Source: Halopseudomonas bauzanensis (GTDB lineage: Bacteria; Pseudomonadota; Gammaproteobacteria; Pseudomonadales; Pseudomonadaceae). Taken from it: a stretch of DNA of 64,000 nt. Below, piece by piece: positions 1 to 8,458 of this stretch. The notes under the pieces are model-generated. The model searched no databases. It saw only the letters and a program-made list of their open reading frames with translations, and was not told where the DNA came from. The translations under genes were made by a program, and so were the position numbers. Location: contig NZ_FOUA01000001.1 in assembly GCF_900114735.1 (NCBI RefSeq), forward strand, positions 124,001 to 188,000, written 5' to 3'. Positions within the stretch are counted from its first letter, which is position 1. Each line of letters opens with the position of its first letter.

Positions 1-569
1 TTCTGCCACAGCAGCGGCGAGACCATATAACCCACCACCCGATCAAGGAAGCGCCGTGCCTGCTGGGCGTTGACCCGGTTCATGTCCAGCTCACCCGGCT
101 CGGAGAAGGCTTCCTGAATGGCCTTCTTGGTGATCTCGTTGAACACTACCCGACGGTAGCGGCTTTCATCACCACCGATGGATTCGCGCAGGTGCCAGGC
201 AATGGCTTCCCCTTCGCGGTCCAAATCCGTTGCGAGATAGATGGTGTCGGCTTCCTTGGCCAGGCGGCGCAGTTCGTCGATGACCTTTTCCTTGCCGGGC
301 AGGATCTCGTAATGCGCTTTCCAGTCATTTTCAGGGTCGACGCCCATCCGGTTGACCAGCTGCATCCGCGCTTTGGTTGCCTTGTCGACTTCCGGTGCGG
401 AGGCGGCCTTGCGTCCACCCTTGGGTTTGCTTTCGGTCTTGCTGCTGCCGCTGGTGGGCAGGTCGCGGATGTGTCCGATACTCGACTTCACCACGAAGTC
501 ATTGCCAAGGTATTTGTTGATCGTCTTGGCCTTGGCCGGTGACTCCACAATGACCAGTGCTTTTCCCAT
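1..569 (-). CDS. topA: DNA topoisomerase I, N-terminal part (runs off the left edge)
   Basis: Type IA topoisomerase that relaxes negatively supercoiled DNA in the nucleoid. Only the first 189 codons are in the window; the gene continues beyond base 1. The Toprim domain is visible: the N-terminus [20 protein letters not shown] carries the acidic residue E9, and the motif [10 protein letters not shown] near residues 109-118 supplies the metal-binding DxD. The segment [18 protein letters not shown] at the edge begins the next conserved region. The ATG at 569 gives the conserved family N-terminus. A DUF1653 gene lies just upstream on the same strand. Identification is secure; the catalytic Tyr lies outside the window. 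Confidence 0.97.
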   Translation of the reverse strand, partial: MGKALVIVESPAKAKTINKYLGNDFVVKSSIGHIRDLPTSGSSKTESKPKGGRKAASAPEVDKATKARMQLVNRMGVDPENDWKAHYEILPGKEKVIDELRRLAKEADTIYLATDLDREGEAIAWHLRESIGGDESRYRRVVFNEITKKAIQEAFSEPGELDMNRVNAQQARRFLDRVVGYMVSPLLWQ

Positions 570-667
570 GGGTAACAGTATTCCTCAATCAATCAAATCG
601 GCCTGCGCGGGGGAGCGAGGCGTCAACGTTGCCTGCAAGGGGCGCAGGCGGTCTGGAGGGCCAGAGC

Positions 668-886
668 CTACACGTCTTCGCTGACAAAGGTAAAGCGTGG
701 ATATGTTTTGCCTTCCACAACCACCTGTTCGGTGAACATGTCCAGCGGCCGCACCCACAGGTCGAATTTGCCATATAAGGTACGGTAGACCACTAACGGC
801 TCTTCTGTTTCGGAATGTCGCGCGATGCCGATCACCTGGTAGTCCTTACCTTTATAGTGGCGGTAGCGGCCTGGCTTCAATTGCAC
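668..886 (-). CDS. DUF1653 domain protein, 72 aa
   Basis: Small conserved protein of unknown function. The reading frame extends further upstream, but the extension runs into the repeat block and looks non-coding. I place the start at the GTG at 886, preceded by AGGAG seven bases away, giving MQLKPGRYRHYKGKDYQVIG. The whole chain is one DUF1653 domain with the typical pattern 'PGxYRHYKGxxYxVxGxARHSET-EPLVVY...WVRPLxMFxE-V-G-xxPRF'. It lies about 100 bp upstream of topA and is probably cotranscribed with it. No membrane segment or catalytic motif is visible, so the function cannot be inferred. Confidence 0.85.
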   Translation of the reverse strand: MQLKPGRYRHYKGKDYQVIGIARHSETEEPLVVYRTLYGKFDLWVRPLDMFTEQVVVEGKTYPRFTFVSEDV

Positions 887-988
887 GTGATGGCTCCTAT
901 AACCTGATTGCGCTTTAGCGCATTGCGGAAAGTTTGGCGCAGAGGCAGCATTTGCCGGTCGGGCCACGCAGACACGCCGTGAATACAT

Positions 989-1249
989 CCCTGTAGGCTC
1001 GCGGTTGCCATCCCTGGCAACCGACGGTCTGCCTGACCCGACCGACAAACGCTGCCTGCACGTTCTGAAGTTGCTGCACGGAAAACCTGCATCGGTACCA
1101 AGCGGGGAAGCTATTTATGCAGAAGGAGCTGTGCTACGCAGACCCCATAGTGTTTTCGCCGGGATATGCGATGAGCTAGTCGGCGGAGCTTGGGTACTGC
1201 CCTTGGCGGACCGTCGGTTGCCAGGGATGGCAACCGCGAGCCTACAGGG
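989..1249. repeat. 41-bp perfect inverted repeat (989-1029 / 1209-1249)
   Basis: The arm at 989-1029 is the exact reverse complement of the arm at 1209-1249, separated by 179 bp. Each arm contains an internal palindrome (1002-1023 and its mirror copy) with a 9-bp stem and 4-base loop. The segment between the arms shows no convincing coding sequence. Confidence 0.9.
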
Positions 1250-1370
1250 GTGAGGCAAACGTCTGCGAAGCACTGCTTCGCGTGCAGCCGAACGCCCGGC
1301 AATCTGTGATTGACGGGCAGGCCCCGCTTGCGGGTACTTGCGGCGTGTCCGCCAAGGGCAGTACCCAAGC
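1188..1370. repeat. 24-bp perfect inverted repeat (1188-1211 / 1347-1370)
   Basis: The arm GCTTGGGTACTGCCC... at 1188-1211 is exactly complementary to 1347-1370. The right arm can also fold locally, because GGGTACT at 1332-1338 pairs with AGTACCC at 1360-1366 and GGCG at 1342 pairs with CGCC at 1350. Two mutually exclusive structures are therefore possible. Confidence 0.85.
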
Positions 1371-1439
1371 GCAGTCCTTGCACCAGACACCTACAACCAC
1401 AACCACAACCACAATGCCCCGAGCCCAAGAGGCCGACAC

Positions 1440-2618
1440 TTATTTGCTCAGATACCGCATCCCTTCCTCAAGCCCCTCCAGCGTCAGGGGATACATGTGA
1501 TCCTCCACCAGGTCCTGGATGATGCGGGTCGAGGTGGTATAGCCCCAGGCATCCTTGGGATAAGGGTTGATCCAGATCATCTTGGGATATTTCTCGCGCA
1601 GGCGGGTAATCCAGACGTGGCCGGCCTCCTCGTTCCAGTGCTCCACGCTGCCACCGGGCTGGGTGATCTCGTAGGGTGCCATGGCCGCGTCACCGACGAT
1701 CACCACCTTATAGTCCGGCCCATACTTGTGCAGCAGGTCCATGGTGGGGATGCGCTCGTTGGTCCGACGCATGTTGTCCTTCCATACCGACTCGTAGAGG
1801 CAGTTGTGGAAGTAGAAATATTCCAGATGCTTGAATTCGGTCCGGCAGGCGGAGAACAGTTCTTCGCAGACCTTGATATGCGAATCCATCGAGCCGCCGA
1901 TATCGAACAGCAGCAGCAACTTGACTGCGTTGCGCCGTTCCGGGCGCATCTGGATATTCAGCAGGCCGCCGTCACGGGCGGTGTGGTCGATGGTGCCGTC
2001 GATATCCAGCTCGTCTGCGGCTCCGGTGCGGGCGAACTTGCGCAGACGGCGCAGGGCGATCTTGATGTTGCGGGTGCCCAGCTCCACCTGATCATCCAGG
2101 TTCTTGTATTCGCGCTGCTCCCAGACCTTGGCCGCACGCCCCTGGCGCTTGCCCGCGTCGCCGACACGGATACCCATCGGGTTGTAGCCGCCGGAGCCAA
2201 AAGGACTGGTACCACCAGTGCCGATCCACTTGTTGCCGCCGGCATGGCGTTCCTTCTGCTCTTCGAGGCGTTTCTTGAACTCCTCGATCAGCTTGTCCAG
2301 CCCGCCCAGGGATTTGATCTGCTCGCGTTCTTCGTCGGTGAGCAGGCGCTCGAATTCCTTGCGCAGCCAGTCCTCCGGAATCAGCGCTTCCAGCAGCTCG
2401 TTGAGGTCCTGCAGACCATTGAAATAGGCGCCGAAGGCGCGGTCGAACTTGTCGAAGTGACGCTCGTCCTTGACCATCACCGTGCGCGCCAGATAGTAGA
2501 ATTCGTCCATATCGGCGAACACGACATGGTTCTTCAGCGCGTTGATCAGATCCAGCAGCTCGCGTACCGACACCGGCACCTTCGCTGCACGCATCTCATT
2601 GAACAAATTGAGTAGCAT
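1440..2618 (-). CDS. VWA domain protein (CoxE/YehP-like), partner of the MoxR ATPase
   Basis: A 392-residue cytoplasmic protein with no signal peptide. The N-terminal 200 residues are helical and charged, with a Gly-rich patch at about 128-150. The C-terminal half is a von Willebrand factor A domain. Its metal-site loop is LLLLFDIGGSMDSH near residues 235-248; this is DxGxS rather than the usual DxSxS, as in some CoxE-type proteins. It lies 74 bp downstream of a MoxR-family AAA+ gene on the same strand. In known families MoxR ATPases act as chaperones with VWA partners to assemble or remodel client proteins. The client here is unknown and no cox or mox genes are nearby. The ATG at 2618 fits the family start. 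Confidence 0.9.
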   Translation of the reverse strand: MLLNLFNEMRAAKVPVSVRELLDLINALKNHVVFADMDEFYYLARTVMVKDERHFDKFDRAFGAYFNGLQDLNELLEALIPEDWLRKEFERLLTDEEREQIKSLGGLDKLIEEFKKRLEEQKERHAGGNKWIGTGGTSPFGSGGYNPMGIRVGDAGKRQGRAAKVWEQREYKNLDDQVELGTRNIKIALRRLRKFARTGAADELDIDGTIDHTARDGGLLNIQMRPERRNAVKLLLLFDIGGSMDSHIKVCEELFSACRTEFKHLEYFYFHNCLYESVWKDNMRRTNERIPTMDLLHKYGPDYKVVIVGDAAMAPYEITQPGGSVEHWNEEAGHVWITRLREKYPKMIWINPYPKDAWGYTTSTRIIQDLVEDHMYPLTLEGLEEGMRYLSK

Positions 2619-2647
2619 GATTGCAGCCTCTCGGGAGAACTCGGATA

Positions 2648-2673
2648 GCCCCTCCCCCTTGCAGGGAGAGGGC
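2648..2673. repeat. Short imperfect palindrome between moxR-like and VWA genes
   Basis: A G/C-rich palindrome of the type CCCTC(T/C)CCC-TTGC-GGGAGAGGG, followed by a purine-rich tail. It lies in the 74-bp gap of the two-gene operon. Similar palindromes are dispersed between genes in many gammaproteobacteria. It could form an mRNA hairpin that tunes expression of the downstream VWA gene; that role is inferred. Confidence 0.5.
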
Positions 2674-2692
2674 TGGAGAGAGGGTGAAGCGC

Positions 2693-3538
2693 TTAGCGGT
2701 TTTGCCGGCGCGTCATGAAGGCCAGGCGCTCCAGCAGCTGCACGTCCTGCTCGTTCTTCACCAGCGCGCCATACAGCGGCGGGATGGCCTTGGTCGGGTC
2801 GCGATCACGCAGCACGGCTTCGGGGATGTCGTCGGCCATCAGCAGCTTCAGCCAGTCGACCAGCTCGGACGTGGAAGGCTTTTTCTTCAGGCCCGGCACC
2901 TTGCGCACGTCAAAGAAGATGTCCATCGCTTCACTGAGCAGGTCCTTCTTGATGTTCGGATAGTGCACATCAACGATGCGCTGCATGGTCTCGCGGTCAG
3001 GGAAGGCAATGTAGTGGAAGAAGCAGCGGCGCAGGAAGGCGTCGGGCAGTTCTTTCTCGTTGTTCGAGGTGATGATGATGATCGGGCGCTGTTTGGCCTT
3101 GATCGTCTCGTTGGTCTCGTAAACGTAGAATTCCATCTTGTCGAGTTCCTGCAACAGGTCGTTGGGGAACTCGATATCGGCCTTGTCGATTTCGTCGATC
3201 AGCAGGATGGCCCGCTCTTCGGATTCGAAGGCTTCCCACAGCTTGCCCTTCTTGATGTAGTTACGTACGTCATGCACCTTGTCCACGCCGAGCTGGGAGT
3301 CGCGCAGGCGGCTGACCGCATCGTACTCGTAGAGCCCCTGGTGCGCCTTGGTAGTGGATTTGATGTGCCAGGTGATGAGCTTGGCGCCCATGGACTCGGC
3401 CAACTGCTCGGCCAACATGGTTTTGCCGGTGCCCGGCTCGCCCTTGATCAGCAGCGGGCGCTCGAGGGTAATGGCGGCGTTGACGGCGAGCTTGAGGTCG
3501 TCGGTGGCGACGTAGGACTGGGTACCTTCGAACTTCAT
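2693..3538 (-). CDS. MoxR-family AAA+ ATPase
   Basis: A 281-residue cytoplasmic AAA+ ATPase. The Walker A motif GEPGTGKT is at 33-40, Walker B ILLIDEIDKA at 111-120, sensor 1 in IIIITSNN at about 153-160, and an arginine-finger region LRRC at 169-172, followed by the small helical lid domain. Size and motifs fit the compact MoxR group. It is the first gene of a two-gene operon with the VWA protein, a pairing typical of MoxR chaperones. The start MKFEGTQSYVATDDLK matches family members. The upstream gap holds a REP pair. The substrate process is unknown. Confidence 0.93.
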   Translation of the reverse strand: MKFEGTQSYVATDDLKLAVNAAITLERPLLIKGEPGTGKTMLAEQLAESMGAKLITWHIKSTTKAHQGLYEYDAVSRLRDSQLGVDKVHDVRNYIKKGKLWEAFESEERAILLIDEIDKADIEFPNDLLQELDKMEFYVYETNETIKAKQRPIIIITSNNEKELPDAFLRRCFFHYIAFPDRETMQRIVDVHYPNIKKDLLSEAMDIFFDVRKVPGLKKKPSTSELVDWLKLLMADDIPEAVLRDRDPTKAIPPLYGALVKNEQDVQLLERLAFMTRRQNR

Positions 3539-3688
3539 GGGGAATTCCTTGGGACGGGCCGCTGACAGCGGGCATTCACGTTATTTTCTCAGCCCTCGAC
3601 TATAGCCCGCACCCCGAATGGGTGTAAACGCACAGGCGGAATTCACTCAGTGAATGGCGGGCGGACCTGCACGACGGCGAACTGGCAT

Positions 3689-3753
3689 TGTGGGAGCGGG
3701 CTCGCCCGCGAAGAGGCCTGGCAGAAGAGCTTCGCGGCCAGGGCCGCCCCCAC
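3689..3753. repeat. REPIN-like pair of inverted REP sequences
   Basis: TGTGGGAGCGGGCTCGCCCG at 3689 begins a classic Pseudomonas REP core. An inverted, partly degenerate copy ends at 3753 (TTCGCGGCCAGGGCCGCC...CCAC). Two REPs in inverted orientation about 17 bp apart form the usual REPIN arrangement. It lies between the ends of transcription units at 3538 and 3781. REPINs are non-autonomous elements moved by RAYT transposases; no RAYT gene is in the window. Confidence 0.8.
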
Positions 3754-3780
3754 TCGAAATGACCGCCTCACCGCAGGCTT

Positions 3781-4857
3781 TTACTCCTGATCTTCCTCCA
3801 GCGCCCGCTCGAAGCGGGGTGTGAAGGCTTCAACGAAGGCATTGCGCAGGATCTGAATAAAGGCCTGGAAGGCGCTCATTTCCGCGTTATCCAGACTGCC
3901 GCTCAGCTCGATACGGGTGGCGAACTGGTCCTGGCGCTGATTCTGCAGCACTTCCTGCCCGCCATGGACGATCGCCTCCCATAGACCCCGGAAGAATCCC
4001 TTGTCCTCGTTGCGGATATCCTGATCCATGTCGAATACGTCGACATCGCGCATCAAAGGCTTGATGTAGCCGGTCAATTGCCGGTCCTCGACATCCAGCT
4101 CCATGGTCAGATCGCCCTCGCCCCCGCGGAAATCGAACTTGCCGTAGGCGCCGGCGAAGTCATTGATGCGGGTCAGGTCCAGGCCCAGCATGCGAAACTG
4201 CAGATCGAGATTGTCCACCCGCCCCAGCGGGTCGAAGTGCGCCGTGGCCTCGACCGGCGCGTGACCGAGGAAATTGGCGGTGCCGTTCATACTGGCACTG
4301 CGTTGCCCCTGGGCATCGGGCGCGTTGGTCAGATTGCGCACCGTCATCTGGATATCACTGGCGTTGATGTTGACCGGCGGGTCGCTGGAAAAATTACGGA
4401 AGAACACCGTGCCGCTGTGTACGTTCACCTCGTTCAGGCGCACCGGCACCATGTCTTCCAGTTGCGCACGCCAATCGACCCCTTCACCGGTCTGCTTCTG
4501 GGCCTCGGATTCGCCATCGACAAAATTGAGTTCCGGTTCATACAGGTCGACCACACCGATCAGCACGCCCTCTTTCCACAGGGCGCGCATGCGGACCTTG
4601 ATATCCATAACCGGCAGCTTGACGAAGGGCACCTGATTCTCGCCCTCGGTCTTGGTGATCACCAGCTCGTTGATCCGGTAGGCGCCATTCCACCAGGTCA
4701 TGTCCACATCTTCTATATGGCCACGGTAGTCGCCCATCTCGGCAAGCTTGTCATTCAGGAACTCGCGTACCAACCAGGGCAGCATCAGGTGCAGTATGAT
4801 CAACAGCAGCGCCAGCACCGCCACCGTTATCATGGAAATACGCAGGGTCTTGTTCAT
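3781..4857 (-). CDS. DUF748/AsmA-like membrane-anchored protein
   Basis: A 358-residue protein. The N-terminus MNKTLRISMITVAVLALLLI begins a single hydrophobic anchor (about residues 7-28), followed by LPWLVREFLNDKLAEMGDYRG and a long beta-rich region with DVDMTWWNGAYRINELVITK, the pattern of DUF748 proteins of the AsmA-like superfamily. The bulk should lie in the periplasm. AsmA-like proteins are linked to lipid transport or envelope homeostasis, but this one is uncharacterised. I chose the ATG at 4857: the frame is open further up, but that extension runs into the cysK promoter and encodes no conserved sequence. It diverges from cysK. Confidence 0.8.
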   Translation of the reverse strand: MNKTLRISMITVAVLALLLIILHLMLPWLVREFLNDKLAEMGDYRGHIEDVDMTWWNGAYRINELVITKTEGENQVPFVKLPVMDIKVRMRALWKEGVLIGVVDLYEPELNFVDGESEAQKQTGEGVDWRAQLEDMVPVRLNEVNVHSGTVFFRNFSSDPPVNINASDIQMTVRNLTNAPDAQGQRSASMNGTANFLGHAPVEATAHFDPLGRVDNLDLQFRMLGLDLTRINDFAGAYGKFDFRGGEGDLTMELDVEDRQLTGYIKPLMRDVDVFDMDQDIRNEDKGFFRGLWEAIVHGGQEVLQNQRQDQFATRIELSGSLDNAEMSAFQAFIQILRNAFVEAFTPRFERALEEDQE

Positions 4858-4957
4858 AACAGGATTGACTTGTGCCGTTATCGGTAGTTCAACCGATTGA
4901 CGCCCATGAACGCCAGGCATAGGCTGGTCCGGCCGCGCATCCACAAGGAGAACAACC

Positions 4958-5932
4958 ATGAGCCACGTTTTCACAGATTACTCCCAGTCCATCGGCAACA
5001 CGCCGTTGGTCCGGATCAACCGCCTGGCCCCCCACGGCGTCACCATCCTGGCCAAGGTTGAAGGGCGCAATCCTTCGCATTCGGTCAAGTGCCGTATCGG
5101 CGCCAGCATGATCTGGGACGCCGAGTCCCGGGGGATTCTGAAAGAAGGCATGACCATCGTCGAGCCCACCTCCGGCAATACCGGCATCGGCCTGGCCTTC
5201 GTAGCCGCCGCCCGCGGTTACAAACTGATTCTGACCATGCCCTCTTCCATGAGCCTGGAGCGCCGCAAGGTACTCAAGGCGCTGGGCGCCGAACTGGTAC
5301 TCACGGAGCCGGCCAAGGGCATGAAGGGCGCTATCGAGAAAGCCACTGAAATAACCCAGGCCGCTCCCGACACCCACATTCTCCTGCAGCAGTTCGAGAA
5401 CCCGGCCAACCCCGCCATCCATGAAAAGACCACCGGCCCGGAGATCTGGCGCGATACCGACGGCGGTATCGATGTACTGGTCTCGGGGGTCGGCACCGGC
5501 GGGACGCTGACCGGCGTGTCGCGCCATATCAAGCAGACCTGCGGCAAGGCCATTACTGTCGTCGCCGTGGAGCCGGTCAGCTCACCAGTGATTACCCAGG
5601 CCCGGGCCGGTGAAGAAATCAAGCCGTCACCGCACAAGATCCAGGGTATTGGCGCCGGTTTCATCCCCGGCAACCTGGATCTGAGTCTGGTCGACCGGGT
5701 AGAGCTGACCACCGACGAAGAAGCCAAGGACATGGCCCTGCGTATCATGCGCGAGGAAGGCATTCTCTGCGGTATCTCCTCCGGCGCCGCCATGGCCGCC
5801 GCGGTGCGCATCGCCGAAGAGCCGGATATGCAGGGGCGCACCATCGTCGTGGTACTGCCTGATTCCGGCGAGCGTTACCTGTCCACCATGCTGTTCGCCG
5901 ACCTGTTCACCGACCAGGAAATGCTGCCCTGA
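4958..5932 (+). CDS. cysK: Cysteine synthase (O-acetylserine sulfhydrylase A type)
   Basis: PLP enzyme that makes cysteine from O-acetylserine and sulfide in the cytoplasm. It has 324 residues, the usual length. The Schiff-base lysine is K44 in [12 protein letters not shown], the substrate loop TSGNTG is at 71-76, and the phosphate-binding GVGTGGT is at about 177-183. GISSGAA near 272-278 holds the conserved serine that contacts the pyridine nitrogen. The ATG follows AGGAG with a 7-base spacer. It is transcribed alone, diverging from the DUF748 gene, and followed by a hairpin at 5940-5982. The closest alternative is CysM, but the SVKCR motif and length favour CysK. Confidence 0.95.
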   Translation: MSHVFTDYSQSIGNTPLVRINRLAPHGVTILAKVEGRNPSHSVKCRIGASMIWDAESRGILKEGMTIVEPTSGNTGIGLAFVAAARGYKLILTMPSSMSLERRKVLKALGAELVLTEPAKGMKGAIEKATEITQAAPDTHILLQQFENPANPAIHEKTTGPEIWRDTDGGIDVLVSGVGTGGTLTGVSRHIKQTCGKAITVVAVEPVSSPVITQARAGEEIKPSPHKIQGIGAGFIPGNLDLSLVDRVELTTDEEAKDMALRIMREEGILCGISSGAAMAAAVRIAEEPDMQGRTIVVVLPDSGERYLSTMLFADLFTDQEMLP

Positions 5933-5939
5933 GCCGTCG

Positions 5940-5982
5940 GGCTGATCCGGAGCCGGCGTGACCTCGCCGGTATCCGATCAGC
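5940..5982 (+). terminator. Hairpin downstream of cysK
   Basis: GGCTGATCCGG pairs with CCGATCAGCC, and an inner stem GCCGGCG/CGCCGGT extends it. It begins eight bases after the cysK stop codon. There is no long T-run after it, so termination strength is uncertain. Confidence 0.6.
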
Positions 5983-6051
5983 CGCGGCTCTTCCGCCGGA
6001 CTCGCTGACTGGCTATTCTGGGCACCTCCGGATTCACTACCAGGGTTGCCC

Positions 6052-7791
6052 ATGTCAGATACCGCCGTGCATATCGCCCAACGCCTGCTGGATGCCTTCG
6101 ATGCTTATCGAGCGACGTTCCGCGAACTGACCCTGGGCGCCCGCGCCCGCTTCGAGCAGGCCCAATGGCCTGAAATCCAGGAAACCTCCACCGCGCGCAT
6201 CAACCTATACGATGAGCGCATCTTCGAGACCCGGGATCAGCTTTCCGCCGACCCGGCCTGCCACGATATTCTCGACGCCGATTGCTGGCCGGCGATCAAG
6301 CAAGCCTATATAGAACTGATCGAAGACCGCTTCGACGATGACCTGGCGGAAACCTGGTTCAACTCGGTGTTCTTCAAGATGCATCGCCATGATCAGATCA
6401 GCGACCGCACCATGTTCGTCCACAGCACCCGACCGACGGTGCGCAAACCGTCTCGTGTACCGCTGACTCGGGGATTCATCTCCGGTGGCTGCCTGACCAG
6501 CCTGGCCCGGCAGATCCTGGATCAGTACGCCTTCGACGTGCCGTGGGCGGACTTCGAGCGCGATTGCCAGTTGATTGTGCGCTGCCTGCGTCAGGGACTG
6601 CCGGATTGGGCCCAGCTGGACCATGGCCTGACCGTCGAGCTGATCCAGCCGGTGTTCTACCGCAACAAGGGTGCCTATCTGGTCGGGCGCGTATTGAGCC
6701 AGGGCGAGAAATGGCCTTTTGTACTTCCCCTGATCCACCGGGAGAAGGAAGGCGTCAGTGTCGACACCGTGATCACCGACGAGTCCGAGGTATCCATCAT
6801 TTTCTCCTTCACCCGCTCCTACTTCATGGTGGACGCTGCGGTACCGGTGGAAATGATCGGCTTTCTCAAGCGCCTGCTGCCGGGCAAACAGGTCGCCGAA
6901 CTCTATACCGCCCTGGGCTTCTACAAGCAGGGCAAGTCCGAGTTCTACCGGACGCTGATCGATTACATGGCGCGCACTCCCGATGATCGATTCATCATGG
7001 CGCCGGGGGTGCGGGGCATGGTCATGACGGTGTTCACCCTGCCCGGTTTCAATACCGTGTTCAAGATCATCAAGGATCGCTTCGCCCCCTCGAAGAACAT
7101 CAGCCGCGCCACGGTCATCGAGAAATATCGGCTGGTAAAGCGCCACGACCGCGTCGGCCGCATGGCTGACACCCAGGATTTTGCCGATTTCCGCTTCGCC
7201 CGGGACAGTTTCGAGCCCGAGTGCCTGCAGGAGCTGCTGGAAGTCGCCCCCTCCACGGTGGTCATTCAGGGCGATACCGTGCTGGTCCGCCAGTGCTGGA
7301 CCGAGCGGCGCATGACTCCGCTCAACATCTATCTGGAAAGCGCCAGTGAATCCCAGATCCGCGAGGCGCTGCTGGACTACGGGCAGGCCATCAAGGAACT
7401 GGCCGCCGCCAACATCTTCCCCGGCGACATGCTGCTGAAGAACTTCGGCGTCACCCGCCATGGTCGCGTGGTGTTCTATGACTATGACGAGATCAGCTAT
7501 CTGACCGAGGTCAACTTCCGGCATATACCCGAACCGCTCTATCCCGAGCAGGAAATGTCGTCGGAGCCTTGGTATTCGGTCGGCCCCAACGATGTATTTC
7601 CCGAGGAGTTTCCCGTGTTCCTGTTCGCCGACATACAGCAGCGTCGGCTGTTCAGTCAGTTGCATGGCGACCTTTTCGATGCGGACTTCTGGAAGGGGCT
7701 ACAACAGCAGATTCTGGACGGCAAGGTGATCGACGTGTACCCCTATCATCGCCTGCAGGACCGGGCCGCAGAGGGTTGCAAGGCCCTGTGA
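6052..7791 (+). CDS. aceK: Isocitrate dehydrogenase kinase/phosphatase
   Basis: Bifunctional enzyme that phosphorylates and dephosphorylates isocitrate dehydrogenase, diverting isocitrate from the TCA cycle to the glyoxylate shunt during growth on acetate or fatty acids. It is 579 residues long, the family norm. The ATP loop [17 protein letters not shown] lies near residues 315-332 and the catalytic region [10 protein letters not shown] near 476-485. I chose the ATG at 6052, preceded by CAGGG, over an in-frame TTG six bases upstream. It is separate from aceA/aceB and icd, unlike the enterobacterial aceBAK operon. The next gene, 260 bp downstream, encodes a cold-shock protein with its own leader. 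Confidence 0.97.
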   Translation: MSDTAVHIAQRLLDAFDAYRATFRELTLGARARFEQAQWPEIQETSTARINLYDERIFETRDQLSADPACHDILDADCWPAIKQAYIELIEDRFDDDLAETWFNSVFFKMHRHDQISDRTMFVHSTRPTVRKPSRVPLTRGFISGGCLTSLARQILDQYAFDVPWADFERDCQLIVRCLRQGLPDWAQLDHGLTVELIQPVFYRNKGAYLVGRVLSQGEKWPFVLPLIHREKEGVSVDTVITDESEVSIIFSFTRSYFMVDAAVPVEMIGFLKRLLPGKQVAELYTALGFYKQGKSEFYRTLIDYMARTPDDRFIMAPGVRGMVMTVFTLPGFNTVFKIIKDRFAPSKNISRATVIEKYRLVKRHDRVGRMADTQDFADFRFARDSFEPECLQELLEVAPSTVVIQGDTVLVRQCWTERRMTPLNIYLESASESQIREALLDYGQAIKELAAANIFPGDMLLKNFGVTRHGRVVFYDYDEISYLTEVNFRHIPEPLYPEQEMSSEPWYSVGPNDVFPEEFPVFLFADIQQRRLFSQLHGDLFDADFWKGLQQQILDGKVIDVYPYHRLQDRAAEGCKAL

Positions 7792-7828
7792 AAATTATCC
7801 GACGAAAGACGTGCTATTTCCGCAAACT

Positions 7829-8051
7829 GACGTATACTGAATTTCGTTCGTTTGTACCGGAGAGCCTGCCAAGTAATTGTCTTGACTTGGTTCAGATTCC
7901 CGGGCAAAGTGAGCGCGTAGGTTTTCAAGAGATAGAGTAGTAGGCTGCAAGCGCACTTTTAGTACGTAAGTTTGTCATTCTCGCAATCTTTGATTCCCAC
8001 GCTTTAATTGAGCTTTGCTCAAGTATTTCAATTTGATAGGAATTATCTGAA
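7829..8051 (+). promoter_or_regulatory. Probable promoter and long 5' leader of the cold-shock gene
   Basis: The gap between aceK and the cold-shock gene is 260 bp and locally A/T-rich. TGACGTATACTGA at 7829-7841 contains a good -10 hexamer (TATACT, 7833-7838) and also resembles the start of the E. coli cspA cold box. A second possible -35 (TTGACT, 7883-7888) lies downstream. cspA-family mRNAs typically have long structured leaders that control stability and translation. The transcription start cannot be fixed from sequence. Confidence 0.4.
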
Positions 8052-8258
8052 ATGGCAACTGGTACAGTTAAGTGGTTCAACGACACTAAAGGCTTCGGCT
8101 TCATTACTCCTGATGGCGGCGGTGACGACCTGTTCGCCCACTTCTCCGAGATCAAGGTTCAAGGCTTCAAATCCTTGGCCGAGAACCAGAAGGTGTCTTT
8201 CGACATCACTACTGGTCCTAAGGGCAAGCAAGCTGCGAACATTCAGATCATCGGTTAA
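8052..8258 (+). CDS. Cold-shock protein, CspA family
   Basis: A 68-residue single cold-shock domain that binds single-stranded RNA and DNA. Both RNA-binding motifs are intact: RNP1 KGFGFI at 13-18 and RNP2 DLFAHF at 26-31, with aromatic residues W8, F9, F15, F17, F28 and F31 positioned for base stacking. It ends with the typical [10 protein letters not shown]. The start codon follows TAGGAATTATCTGAA. It has a long leader and a strong intrinsic terminator, so it is monocistronic. Pseudomonads carry several paralogues (CapA/CapB/CspD types), so I give no symbol. Confidence 0.96.
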   Translation: MATGTVKWFNDTKGFGFITPDGGGDDLFAHFSEIKVQGFKSLAENQKVSFDITTGPKGKQAANIQIIG

Positions 8259-8274
8259 TTCCGAATCTGAATAG

Positions 8275-8301
8275 AAAAACCCGGCCTCGGCCGGGTTTTT
8301 T
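8275..8301 (+). terminator. Rho-independent terminator of the cold-shock gene
   Basis: AAAAACCCGGC-CTCG-GCCGGGTTTTTT: an 11-base stem with a 4-base loop, ending in a T-run and starting 16 bases after the stop codon. The A-run/T-run symmetry makes it potentially bidirectional. Confidence 0.95.
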
Positions 8302-8458
8302 ATTGCCTGGCGTTTAAGCTCTGGCGTCCCAGGGCAAAAATCACTCGCCTGTACCGCCCCGACATCGTACCCTATGCGCAATGATCCGAGGACGACAGAC
8401 TTACCATCCATTCTGTTGCCAGCCTCCTTCCAGACGTCCAGACAAAGGGGTTCTCGCA

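Larger units (their letters stand above)
887..1439. repeat. Gene-free block of nested inverted repeats and hairpins
   Basis: No credible gene occupies these 550 bases. I see two exact long inverted-repeat pairs: a 41-bp pair (989-1029 against 1209-1249) and a 24-bp pair (1188-1211 against 1347-1370). The inner arms of the two pairs overlap by three bases at 1209-1211. Each 41-bp arm holds its own 9-bp-stem hairpin, CGGTTGCCA/TGGCAACCG with a 4-base loop. Further hairpins lie at 1265-1281, 1294-1318 and 1332-1366. A short (AACCAC)n run sits at about 1395-1412, next to the end of the VWA gene. The block resembles dispersed intergenic palindromes of pseudomonads, but I cannot name a family. Confidence 0.8.

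Noticed and set aside
1394-1412. (AACCAC)n run as a possible CRISPR or repeat array
   Set aside because: The unit is 6 bases with three to four copies and no spacers. It is simple-sequence DNA, not an array.
1005-1428. Short open frames inside the inverted-repeat block
   Set aside because: They are translations of the repeats themselves on both strands, lack ribosome sites and have no coding character.
1338-2615. Long plus-strand open frame (about 425 codons) opposite the VWA gene
   Set aside because: It is antisense to a well-supported gene with the VWA/MoxR context, and its His/Gln/Asp-rich product has no family pattern. High G+C codon bias creates such shadow frames.
6205-7665. 486-codon minus-strand open frame opposite aceK
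   Set aside because: AceK is unambiguous, and the antisense frame shows no conserved pattern.
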